Shown here: piece after piece, positions 15,754 through 23,103 of the stretch | How positions within the stretch are numbered: position 1 is the first letter of the stretch | How the letters are laid out: the number at the start of each line of letters is the position of its first letter | From: Microbacterium luteum | Lineage (GTDB): Bacteria > Actinomycetota > Actinomycetes > Actinomycetales > Microbacteriaceae | NCBI RefSeq assembly: GCF_015277875.1 | Contig: NZ_CP063814.1 | Span: 1,178,001-1,242,000 of the forward strand | Length of the DNA stretch: 64,000 bases | Direction of reading: 5' to 3' | Notes under the pieces: model-generated | What the model saw: the letters and a program-made list of their open reading frames with translations, nothing else | What the model was told of the DNA's origin: nothing | Database searches by the model: none | Made by a program: the position numbers and the translations under genes

Positions 15754-17322
15754 GTGATCGCCACGCTGACCTCGTTCTCGAACCGCGTGTTCGCGGTGCT
15801 CGGCCGCCTGTCGATGTATCGGGTGGTGTTCCTCGCGCTGGTCGGGCTGAGCGCCGTCGCCCTCGTGGTGTCCGTCTTCGGGCTCGTCGCGCCCGGGCCG
15901 CTCGAGCTGCTCGCGACGCTCGCCGTGCTGCTCCTGGTCAGTGCGGCGACGGATGCGATCGCCCACCGGGTGCTGCGGCTCCCGCTGCGGCTCGAGTCCG
16001 CGCTCATCACCTCGTTCATCCTGCTGTTCGTGCTGCGACCCACTCTCGATCCCGCGGCGCTCGCCGGCATCGCCCTCGCCGGAGTCGTCGCCTCGGCGTC
16101 GAAGTACCTGCTCGCGTGGCGGGGCCGTCACATCTTCAACCCCGCCGCCGTCGGGGCGACCGTCCTCACCCTCTTCGGCGCCGCCGTGCCGGCGCTCGGC
16201 GCGTCGTCGTGGTGGGTGGGCACGCCGGTGCTGGCCGCGCCGGTCATCCTCTTCGGATTGGCCGTGCTGTGGCGTACCGAGAAGGTGCGCGTGGTCGCGC
16301 TCTTCCTCGTCGTCGCCGTCGGCGTGGGCGTGCTGCGGACGGCGGTGCAGTACCAGCAGGCGGGCATCACCGTGGCAGGAGCGGAGATCGTGGGGCCGGT
16401 GATCTGGGCCTCGCCGTTCCTCTTCCTCGGCGCCTTCATGCTCTCCGAGCCGCTCACGCTGCCGCCTCGTCGCTGGCAGCAGCTGAGCGTGGCCGCCCTC
16501 GTGGGCGTTCTCGCCGGGTGGCCCATCGACCTCGGCGCGGTCAGCCTCGGGCAGGAACGCGCCCTCCTCATCGGGAACCTGCTCGCCTTCGCGTTCACGT
16601 TCCGCACAGCGGTGCGCCTGACGCTCATCGGCCGTCGCCACCTCACGCCCACGGTGCAGGAGCTGAGCTTCCGCGCCAAGCGACCGTTGCGATTCGACCC
16701 GGGCCAGTTCCTCGAGCTCGATGTTCCGCACCACCGGCCCGACGCGCGAGGAACCCGTCGCGAGTTCAGCATCGTCTCGGCGCCCGCCGACGCTCCCGAG
16801 GTTCGGGTCGCGTTCCGGGATGCGGTGACGGCGGGCAAGGCCCAGAGCAGCTACAAGAAAGCGCTCGCCGAGGTGACCGAGGGATCGTCGCTGGCTGTCA
16901 CCGGCGTCTGGGGGGACTTCCTGCTCCCGTCCAGCACCACGAGCCCGGTGCTCATGGTGGCCGCTGGGATCGGCGTCACGCCGTTCGTCTCGCAGCTCCG
17001 GCAGGGGCGACTGACCGATCAGGATCGCGACGTCGTGCTCGTCTACGTCGCCGCAGAGGCGTCCGAACTGGTGTTCCGCGACGAGATCGAGGCGTCCGGC
17101 GTTCCCGTGATCGTCTTCACCCGCGACGAACCGGACCAGCTGCCGTCGCACTGGCGCTGGGCGCGCGGAGTGCGACTGGATGCCGACGGCCTGCTGCGGG
17201 TCGTGCCAGACATCGCGATGCGCCATGCCTACATCTCGGGTCCGCCACGACTGATCGCGGATCTTGCGCCCGCGCTCGATAAGGCGCGGTCGATCACGAC
17301 CGACGCCTTCTCGGGCTACTGA
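15754..17322 (+). CDS. RnfD/NqrB-like membrane domain fused to an FNR-type NAD(P)H:flavin reductase
   Basis: A 522-residue fusion. Residues 20-290 hold about nine membrane segments with the RnfD/NqrB hallmarks FNPAA (128-132) and FMLSEPLTLPP (228-238). Residues 295-522 form a ferredoxin-NADP-reductase-like module with the FAD motif RREFSIVSAP (335-344) and the nucleotide motif AAGIGVTPF (403-411). No iron-sulphur domain is present. I infer that it takes electrons from NAD(P)H inside the cell and passes them through membrane flavin to exported flavoproteins such as the FMN lipoprotein at 10 kb. It appears leaderless. A two-component system follows, convergent. The family is known from flavin-based extracellular electron transfer loci; the terminal acceptor here is unknown. 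Confidence 0.85.
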   Translation: MIATLTSFSNRVFAVLGRLSMYRVVFLALVGLSAVALVVSVFGLVAPGPLELLATLAVLLLVSAATDAIAHRVLRLPLRLESALITSFILLFVLRPTLDPAALAGIALAGVVASASKYLLAWRGRHIFNPAAVGATVLTLFGAAVPALGASSWWVGTPVLAAPVILFGLAVLWRTEKVRVVALFLVVAVGVGVLRTAVQYQQAGITVAGAEIVGPVIWASPFLFLGAFMLSEPLTLPPRRWQQLSVAALVGVLAGWPIDLGAVSLGQERALLIGNLLAFAFTFRTAVRLTLIGRRHLTPTVQELSFRAKRPLRFDPGQFLELDVPHHRPDARGTRREFSIVSAPADAPEVRVAFRDAVTAGKAQSSYKKALAEVTEGSSLAVTGVWGDFLLPSSTTSPVLMVAAGIGVTPFVSQLRQGRLTDQDRDVVLVYVAAEASELVFRDEIEASGVPVIVFTRDEPDQLPSHWRWARGVRLDADGLLRVVPDIAMRHAYISGPPRLIADLAPALDKARSITTDAFSGY

Positions 17323-17336
17323 CTCGGGCTACTGAA
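17311..17336. repeat. 13-bp tandem duplication spanning two convergent stop codons
   Basis: TCGGGCTACTGAC at 17311-17323 is followed at once by TCGGGCTACTGAA at 17324-17336. The first copy contains the TGA of the oxidoreductase; the second contains the TAG (minus strand) of the histidine kinase. A recent slippage duplication is the simplest reading. Confidence 0.7.
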
Positions 17337-18873
17337 CCGACACGTCGGAATCGACGGCGCGATCCGCCGGAGCGGCCGCGGGGTCCGCGGGACGTGCGGG
17401 GATCCGCACCTCGAACGTGGTGTCGCCGGGCTCGCTCTGCACCGAGAGCCTGCCGCCGTGCGCGGCCACGATCGCCTTGGCGATCGACAGGCCCAGTCCC
17501 GTTCCGCCGCTCTTGCGGGCGCGGGAACGGTCGGCGCGGGAGAACCGCTCGAACAGCTCGTCGGCGATCGAGGGATCGACACCCGGGCCGTCGTCGTGCA
17601 CGCGCAGCACCGCGTCGCCGTCCTCCCGGCTCACGCTCACGGTCACCTCGGTCCCGGCGGGGGTGTGGGTGCGGGCGTTGGCGAGCAGGTTCGCCGCCAC
17701 CTGATGCAGGCGGGTGGCGTCTCCGGCGACGTAGAGCGACTCGTCCGGAACATCGAGGATCCACTCGTGCTCGGGTCCGGCCGGCCGCGCGTCGGCCACC
17801 GACTCCACCGCGACCTGGGTCAGATCGATCGGACTGTAGACGAGCTCCTGTCCCTCATCGAGCCGGGCCAGCAGCAGAAGGTCCTCCACGAGGTCGGTCA
17901 TCCGCACCGACTGCGCCTGGATCCGCTCGAGGGACTGCTCGGTGGTCTCCGCGGCCTGCGGCGAGTCCGGATGGGCGCGCAGGGCTCGCAGCGACAGCTC
18001 CGAGAAGCCTCGGATCGAGGCCAGCGGGGTGCGCAGCTCGTGACTGGCGTCGGCGACGAACGACCGCATCCGCTCCTCGTTCCGCTGACGGGCGTCGAGG
18101 GAGGAGTCCACGTGGTCCAGGAGCGTGTTCAGCGCGTGGCCGACCCGGCCGATCTCGGTGTTCTCGTCGGTCTGATCCTCGGGCACCCGCTCGGTGATGG
18201 ACACCTCGCCCTCGGCCAGCGGCTGGCTCGCGACGCGTGTCGCCGTCGCGGCGACGGCGCGCAGCGGCGCCAGAGAGCGGCGCACGATCCACGCCACGAT
18301 CACGGCGAGGAGGACGAGTCCTCCGGTGGTCATGAGCACGACCGACGTGATGATCGGGGTGACCGTCTGCTGCACACCCGACTCCGGCATCCCCGCGTAT
18401 GCGACGTAGCCGAGCGACTGATACGGGAACATCCGGTAGTCGCCGAGCCCGTCGATCGACACGGTCGTGTAATCGGGCGTCGTGACTCCGAGGAGGATGT
18501 CCTCGACCTGCTGCGCGGTGAGCACCACGATCTCTCCCGGGCCCGCGACGTATGCGCCGGTCTGGGTGCCGTCGATCCCGCCCCGCAGCACGAGGACCGT
18601 TCCCTGTGGCTGATTCCCGGCTTGAAGGACCTCCGACGCCGTGACCTGCTGCTCATCGCGCGGCACCTTGAGGTCGAGCAGGGTCCCCGCCGTCTGCTGG
18701 GCGGCGGTCTGCACCTGTGCGTTGAGGTTGTCCTGCAGCACGCGACCGAGGACGGCGCTCGTGGCGATCGCCACCATCACGAGGATGAGCGCCACGACGG
18801 CCACGATCGCGGTGATCAGGCGCGCCTGCAGGCTCCACCGGCGGCGGCCGCGCACCGAGGGACGTGAGGTCAC
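17329..18873 (-). CDS. Sensor histidine kinase, HAMP-HisKA-HATPase
   Basis: A 514-residue two-component sensor. Membrane segment 1 (about 18-42) is followed by an external sensing region of about 130 residues, membrane segment 2 (about 174-197), a HAMP linker, then HisKA with ADASHELRTPLASIRGF (phosphorylated His278) and a HATPase domain with N, G1 (DDGPGVDP) and G2 (GGTGLGLSI) boxes. The GTG start overlaps the response-regulator stop (GTGA), so the pair is co-translated. It belongs to the same class as MprB/TcrY-like actinobacterial kinases. The signal is unknown. The neighbours suggest an envelope or redox cue. Confidence 0.94.
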   Translation of the reverse strand: MTSRPSVRGRRRWSLQARLITAIVAVVALILVMVAIATSAVLGRVLQDNLNAQVQTAAQQTAGTLLDLKVPRDEQQVTASEVLQAGNQPQGTVLVLRGGIDGTQTGAYVAGPGEIVVLTAQQVEDILLGVTTPDYTTVSIDGLGDYRMFPYQSLGYVAYAGMPESGVQQTVTPIITSVVLMTTGGLVLLAVIVAWIVRRSLAPLRAVAATATRVASQPLAEGEVSITERVPEDQTDENTEIGRVGHALNTLLDHVDSSLDARQRNEERMRSFVADASHELRTPLASIRGFSELSLRALRAHPDSPQAAETTEQSLERIQAQSVRMTDLVEDLLLLARLDEGQELVYSPIDLTQVAVESVADARPAGPEHEWILDVPDESLYVAGDATRLHQVAANLLANARTHTPAGTEVTVSVSREDGDAVLRVHDDGPGVDPSIADELFERFSRADRSRARKSGGTGLGLSIAKAIVAAHGGRLSVQSEPGDTTFEVRIPARPADPAAAPADRAVDSDVSVQ

Positions 18874-19604
18874 TGCGGCGCCTTGATCATGTAGCCGACG
18901 CCGCGGACGGTGTGGATGAGCGGCTCGCGTCCGGCGTCGAGCTTCTTGCGCAGGTAGGAGATGTAGAGCTCGACGACGCTGGAGCGCCCGCCGAAATCGT
19001 AGTTCCAGACCCGATCGAGGATCTGGGCCTTGGACACCACCCGACGCTGGTTGCGCATGAGGAAGCGCAGCAGTTCGAACTCCGTCGCTGTCAGTTCGAT
19101 CTCGTCGGCGCCGCGCATGACCTCGTGGCTGTCCTCGTTCAGCGACAGGTCGCCGACGCGGAGGATCGGCTCGGCCTCCGCCGACAGCGCCGTTCCCGCG
19201 CGCCGCATCAGCCCGCGCAGACGCGCGACCACCTCCTCCAGGCTGAACGGCTTGGTCACGTAGTCATCGCCCCCGGCGGTCAACCCCGCCACACGGTCGC
19301 TGACGGCATCCTTCGCGGTGAGGAAGAGCACAGGGACGTCATTGCCCGACTGGCGCAGCCGCTGCAGCACCGCCATCCCGTCGAGGTCGGGCATCATGAT
19401 GTCCAGCACGAGTGCGTCCGGCGCGAAGTCCCGTGTCTCCTGGAGCGCCTGCAGACCCGACGCCGCCGTGCGCACATCCCATCCCTCCATGCGCAGCGCC
19501 ATCGACAGCAGGTCCGTCAGCATCTGCTCGTCGTCGACGACGAGAACGCGCAAGGGCGATCCGTCAGGGCGGGTGAGGGCGTTCGCGGAGATCGGGGTGG
19601 TCAT
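18870..19604 (-). CDS. OmpR-family response regulator
   Basis: A 244-residue regulator. The receiver domain has DD at 24-25, phosphorylated Asp68 (LVLDIMMPDLDG) and the conserved Lys in LFLTAKD. The C-terminal winged helix ends with the family signature ELYISYLRKKLD and VRGVGYMI. The ATG at 19604 is used; an ATG three codons upstream (19613) is an alternative, and neither has a clear ribosome-binding site. Its own upstream region carries four CATAG/CACAG elements spaced 11-12 bp on its sense strand. A second phased array precedes the divergent ABC exporter. Control of itself, the exporter and probably the FMN lipoprotein is inferred from those repeats. Confidence 0.94.
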   Translation of the reverse strand: MTTPISANALTRPDGSPLRVLVVDDEQMLTDLLSMALRMEGWDVRTAASGLQALQETRDFAPDALVLDIMMPDLDGMAVLQRLRQSGNDVPVLFLTAKDAVSDRVAGLTAGGDDYVTKPFSLEEVVARLRGLMRRAGTALSAEAEPILRVGDLSLNEDSHEVMRGADEIELTATEFELLRFLMRNQRRVVSKAQILDRVWNYDFGGRSSVVELYISYLRKKLDAGREPLIHTVRGVGYMIKAPQ

Positions 19605-19626
19605 GACACCCATTGTGGAGATCAAG

Positions 19627-19665
19627 CTATGCGATTCCTATGGCGAGTTCTATGCGGATGCTGTG
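19627..19665 (-). promoter_or_regulatory. Phased CACAG/CATAG repeats before the response regulator
   Basis: On the minus strand CACAG (19665-19661), CATAG (19654-19650), CATAG (19642-19638) and CATAG (19631-19627) are spaced 11, 12 and 11 bp. This fits successive binding of OmpR-type monomers on one face of the helix. The first pair, CACAG-N6-CATAG, equals the site at 9884-9899. Confidence 0.6.
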
Positions 19666-19684
19666 AAATGCCGAGACGACGATC

Positions 19685-19735
19685 CATAACGACCTCATAA
19701 CCCGCGCAACGGACCGTCATCAGGACGGCTCATAG
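19685..19735 (+). promoter_or_regulatory. Phased CATAA/CATAG repeats before the ABC exporter
   Basis: CATAAC at 19685 and 19696, CAACGG at 19707, CATCAG at 19718 and CATAG at 19731 are spaced 11, 11, 11 and 13 bp. With the array at 19627-19665 it fills most of the divergent region between the regulator and the exporter operon. The middle two elements match only loosely. Confidence 0.5.
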
Positions 19736-19771
19736 TCTCGCCACGGCGGACGGACCGCCGAGAGGAGACCC

Positions 19772-21247
19772 ATGTACGCAAGGTACCTGCGGCGGGAGCT
19801 GGCCGGCCGCAAGAAGCAGACGGTGATCGTGGCCTCGGGCCTTGCGATCGCGATCGCCCTCGTGATGATCGTGAACTCGCTGGCGGCTGGAGTACGCGAC
19901 GCCCAGGCTCAGGCGCTCGAGTCGGTCTACGGCGTCGGCACGGATCTGACCGTGACCGGCGCGCAGGCGGAGCCGGGCGAAGGGACCCGCGGTCAGCAGT
20001 TCGACTTCGACGAGGATGCCGGGGCGACCGACGAGGAGGGCACGACCTCGATCGAGCAGTCGCAGCTGACGACGGAGATGTTCCGCTCGACGCTGGATGC
20101 GTCTGTGCTCGACACGGTACTCGCAGCCGACGGCGTCGAGGCCGCGACCGGCACCCTGAGCCTGACGAACACGACGTTCTCCGGCGAAGTCGGCCAGGCG
20201 CCCGCCGAGAGCCCCGCCGCCGAGGAGGGCACGGCCCAGGCTCCGCCCGAAGGCGGCGCGGGCGGCGGCGGATTCGGAGGCGGCGCCTTCGGCCTGGACT
20301 CCTTCACGGTCATGGGCATCGAGCCGGATGCGGCCGCCATCGGGCCGCTCTCGTCGGTCACCGTCACCGACGGCCGCGCACTGGAGTCCGCGGATGCAGG
20401 CGCCGCTGTGGCCGTCATCGACGCCAGCTATGCGACCACGGCGGAACTCGCCGTCGGCGACACGATGGAGATCGCCGGTGAGGAGTTCGAGGTCGTCGGC
20501 GTGGTCGCATCCACCTCCGACGAGGCCGACACCGCCGCCAACGCGTACATCCCTCTCGATGTCGCGCAGGATCTCTCGGGCGTCGGAGACGTGCTCTCGA
20601 CCGTGTACGTGCAGGCGTCGTCATCGGATGGGATCAGTGCCGTGCAGGCCGAGATCGAAGAGGCGCTCCCGGATGCGACCGTCAGCTCGCAGTCCGACCT
20701 CGCATCGACCGTGTCGGGCTCCCTCTCGAGCGCGTCCGCCCTCATCACGAACCTCGGCACGTGGCTGTCGGTGATCGTTCTGGCCGTCGCCCTCGCCCTC
20801 GCGGTGCTGTTCACCATATCGGGCGTGAGCCGGCGCACACGGGAATTCGGCACGCTCAAGGCCATCGGCTGGTCCAACGGGCGTGTCGTCGGCCAGGTCG
20901 CGGGGGAGTCTGTGGTGCAGAGCCTCATCGGCGGTGCCGCGGGTCTCGTGGTCGGGCTCCTCGGCATCGGGATCATCAACATCGTCTCGCCCACGATCTC
21001 CACCACTGCCGGGGCCACCGCGGCCGCAGGACCCGGGGGTGCAGCCGGGGGAGGTCCCGGCGGCCAGGCGTTCGGTCAGGCCGCGGCGCAGACCGCGACC
21101 GAGATCGTGCTGCAGGCGCCGGTCACGCTGTGGGTCGTCGGTGCCGCCATCGGTCTGGCGATCATCGGCGGACTGCTGGCGGGCGCGTTCGGCGGCTGGC
21201 GCGCGGCGCGCCTCAGCCCGGCCGAGGCGCTGAGGTCTGTCGGATGA
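19772..21247 (+). CDS. ABC transporter permease, MacB/FtsX-type
   Basis: A 491-residue permease. The first membrane segment (about 19-38) is followed by a large external MacB-like domain (40-320), which contains an acidic stretch and a Gly-rich stretch (GGAGGGGFGGGAFG), then three C-terminal FtsX segments. The third loop carries a Gly/Gln/Ala-rich insert (about 410-440). Family members use ATP hydrolysis in the cytoplasm to move substrates or drive conformational work outside the membrane. The ATPase gene follows after 58 bp. Divergence from the two-component genes and the phased repeats between them suggest that it is a target of that system, as in envelope-stress or antimicrobial-peptide modules. 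Confidence 0.9.
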   Translation: MYARYLRRELAGRKKQTVIVASGLAIAIALVMIVNSLAAGVRDAQAQALESVYGVGTDLTVTGAQAEPGEGTRGQQFDFDEDAGATDEEGTTSIEQSQLTTEMFRSTLDASVLDTVLAADGVEAATGTLSLTNTTFSGEVGQAPAESPAAEEGTAQAPPEGGAGGGGFGGGAFGLDSFTVMGIEPDAAAIGPLSSVTVTDGRALESADAGAAVAVIDASYATTAELAVGDTMEIAGEEFEVVGVVASTSDEADTAANAYIPLDVAQDLSGVGDVLSTVYVQASSSDGISAVQAEIEEALPDATVSSQSDLASTVSGSLSSASALITNLGTWLSVIVLAVALALAVLFTISGVSRRTREFGTLKAIGWSNGRVVGQVAGESVVQSLIGGAAGLVVGLLGIGIINIVSPTISTTAGATAAAGPGGAAGGGPGGQAFGQAAAQTATEIVLQAPVTLWVVGAAIGLAIIGGLLAGAFGGWRAARLSPAEALRSVG

Positions 21248-21305
21248 CCCCCGCCCGGCCCCACTGGTCGCACATCTCGCATCGATCCCTGAACGGAGAG
21301 CCCTC

Positions 21306-22031
21306 ATGACCATGATCGACACCGACGCGGACACCGCACCGGACGCCGTCCCCGCCGTGCTCTACCGCCTGACGGACGTGAGGCGCACGTACCAGCAGAA
21401 GGGGCGGATCGTGAAGGCCCTCACCGGTGTCGACCTCGAGATCGCGACGGGTGATTTCGTCACGATCCAGGGGCCGACCGGCGGGGGGAAGTCCACGCTG
21501 CTCCAGGTGCTCGGTGCCCTGGACAAGCCGACGTCGGGTCGCGTTCTCCTGGGAGACCTCGACATCGCCGCTGCTTCGCGCGGAGAGCTCGAGAGTCTGC
21601 GGGCGCGCGAGATCGGCTTCGTCTTCCAGGGGTTCAACCTGATCCCGACGCTGACAGCGGCCGAGAACGTCGACATGGCACTCGAGCCGCTGTCGGTGCC
21701 GAAGGCGGAGCGTGCCGAACGCGTGGCCGAGGCGCTCGGGCAGGTCGGGCTCGCCGAGCGCGCGGATCACCGGCCGTCGGAGCTCTCCGGGGGCCAGCAG
21801 CAGCGCGTGGCGATCGCGCGTGCGATCGTGAAGCGCCCGAGGGTCCTCCTCGCCGACGAGCCCACCGGCAACCTCGACGAGAGCATGCGCGACGAGATCC
21901 TCTCTCTCCTGGAGCGCCTGAACGCGGACGGGCTGACGCTCATCGCCGTCACGCACGACTCCGCGGTCGCACGACGGGCACGGCGCCGGTTGCGCCTCGC
22001 GAAGGGAGTCGTGACCGACATCACCCGGTGA
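21306..22031 (+). CDS. ABC transporter ATP-binding protein (MacB/LolD-type)
   Basis: A 241-residue ATPase partner of the upstream permease. Walker A is GPTGGGKST, with a Gly in place of the usual Ser before GGKS. The Q-loop is VFQGFNLIPTLT, the signature LSGGQQQRVAIARA and Walker B VLLADEPTGNLDE. These motifs and the compact size are typical of the LolD/MacB group. AGAG lies before the ATG at 21306; a second ATG two codons later is possible. The gene ends in a strong hairpin that it shares with the convergent epimerase gene. Confidence 0.94.
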   Translation: MTMIDTDADTAPDAVPAVLYRLTDVRRTYQQKGRIVKALTGVDLEIATGDFVTIQGPTGGGKSTLLQVLGALDKPTSGRVLLGDLDIAAASRGELESLRAREIGFVFQGFNLIPTLTAAENVDMALEPLSVPKAERAERVAEALGQVGLAERADHRPSELSGGQQQRVAIARAIVKRPRVLLADEPTGNLDESMRDEILSLLERLNADGLTLIAVTHDSAVARRARRRLRLAKGVVTDITR

Positions 22032-22040
22032 CGGCGGCCA

Positions 22041-22070
22041 TGCGGCCGGGGCGATCAGACCCCGGCCGCA
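22041..22070. terminator. Bidirectional stem-loop between convergent genes
   Basis: An 11-bp perfect GC-rich stem: TGCGGCCGGGG (22041-22051) with its complement at 22060-22070, 8-base loop. It starts 10 bases after the ABC ATPase stop, and the stop codon of the convergent epimerase gene falls in the loop. Confidence 0.75.
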
Positions 22071-23050
22071 TCGGCATGCGCGATCATGCGATCGAACAGC
22101 GCATCGAGGTCCGCGTCGACGCGCCGGCGCTCGGGATGTGCGTCGTGGAAGGCGATCATGCGCCGTGCGCCCTCGTCGAAGGTCACCCTTGTGCGGAACT
22201 CCGGCACGAGGGCCGTGACCTTCGCGGAGTCGAAGACCATCGCATGAGCCTTGTCGCCCAGGAGAGTGGGGCCGAGGTCGGGTGACCACCGTGCGATCGT
22301 CTCGCTGGCCACGTGCACGAATCGCGGGTCGGCGACGCCGGCCGCCTCCGCGAGCCATCCGTAGATGTCGTTCCACGTCGGTGCGTGGGTGCCGGTGATC
22401 GTGAAGGAGTCACCGATCGCCGCCGGGTGACCGAGAAGACCGGTGAACGCCACGGCGAAGTCGTCGGCGTGGGTGATGGTCCACGGCGTGGTGCCGTCGC
22501 CGTGGATGACCACCGGCTTGCCGGCGCGCATCCGGGCGATGTCGGTCCATCCGGCCAGGGTCGGCAGGAGCGTGTCGTCGTAGGTGTGCGACGGTCGCAC
22601 GATGGTCATCGGCAGTCCGTCGCGCCGCGAGCGCTGCACGAGCAGATCTTCGCACGCGATCTTGTCGCGCGAGTACTGCCAGTACGGGTTGTGAAGGGGC
22701 GTGGACTCGGTCACCGGGAGTCGACGCGGCGGCTTCTGGTAGGCGGAGGCCGAGCTGATGAAGATGTACTGAGCGGGCGATCCGACGGCGGAGAGGGTCG
22801 TCTCGACGTGGTCGGGGATGAAGGAGAGGAAGTCGGCGACGACGTCGAACCGGTCGCCTCCGATCGCCCCTCTCACGGCGTCACCGTCGCGCACGTCGGC
22901 CGTCAGCTCACGGACGCCCTCGGGAAGAGGCCGGGAGCGGCTGCCGCGATTGAGGACGGCGACGTCGTGGCCGGCGGCGACCGCGGCACGCACGCACGCG
23001 GTGCTGATGACGCCGGAGCCGCCGAGGAACAGGATGCGCAGAGAGCTCAT
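22055..23050 (-). CDS. NAD-dependent epimerase/dehydratase family protein
   Basis: A 331-residue extended SDR. The N-terminal nucleotide motif is LFLGGSGVIS, a variant of GxxGxxG. The catalytic Tyr-Lys is in YWQYSRDKIACED, with Ser in FISSASAYQKP. The length and C-terminal part resemble the RNA-binding/3-beta-HSD-like 'NAD-dependent epimerase' group found beside sugar genes. TAGGGT lies eight bases before the ATG on the same strand, so the transcript is nearly leaderless. The substrate is not evident. It is separated from gnd by only about 50 bp, in the same direction. Confidence 0.85.
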   Translation of the reverse strand: MSSLRILFLGGSGVISTACVRAAVAAGHDVAVLNRGSRSRPLPEGVRELTADVRDGDAVRGAIGGDRFDVVADFLSFIPDHVETTLSAVGSPAQYIFISSASAYQKPPRRLPVTESTPLHNPYWQYSRDKIACEDLLVQRSRRDGLPMTIVRPSHTYDDTLLPTLAGWTDIARMRAGKPVVIHGDGTTPWTITHADDFAVAFTGLLGHPAAIGDSFTITGTHAPTWNDIYGWLAEAAGVADPRFVHVASETIARWSPDLGPTLLGDKAHAMVFDSAKVTALVPEFRTRVTFDEGARRMIAFHDAHPERRRVDADLDALFDRMIAHADAAGV

Positions 23051-23103
23051 GCTCCCCGACCCTAGACCTCGGCGGCTCCGGCGATCGCGGGGCTTGACCG
23101 GCC

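Noticed and set aside
16135..16165. VGAT (residues 133-136) in the RnfD-like protein as a possible covalent-flavin site.
   Set aside because: It lies in the FNPAAVGAT segment, which aligns with the FNPAMVGYV-type region of RnfD and not with its flavinylation motif; the upstream acidic residue is also missing.
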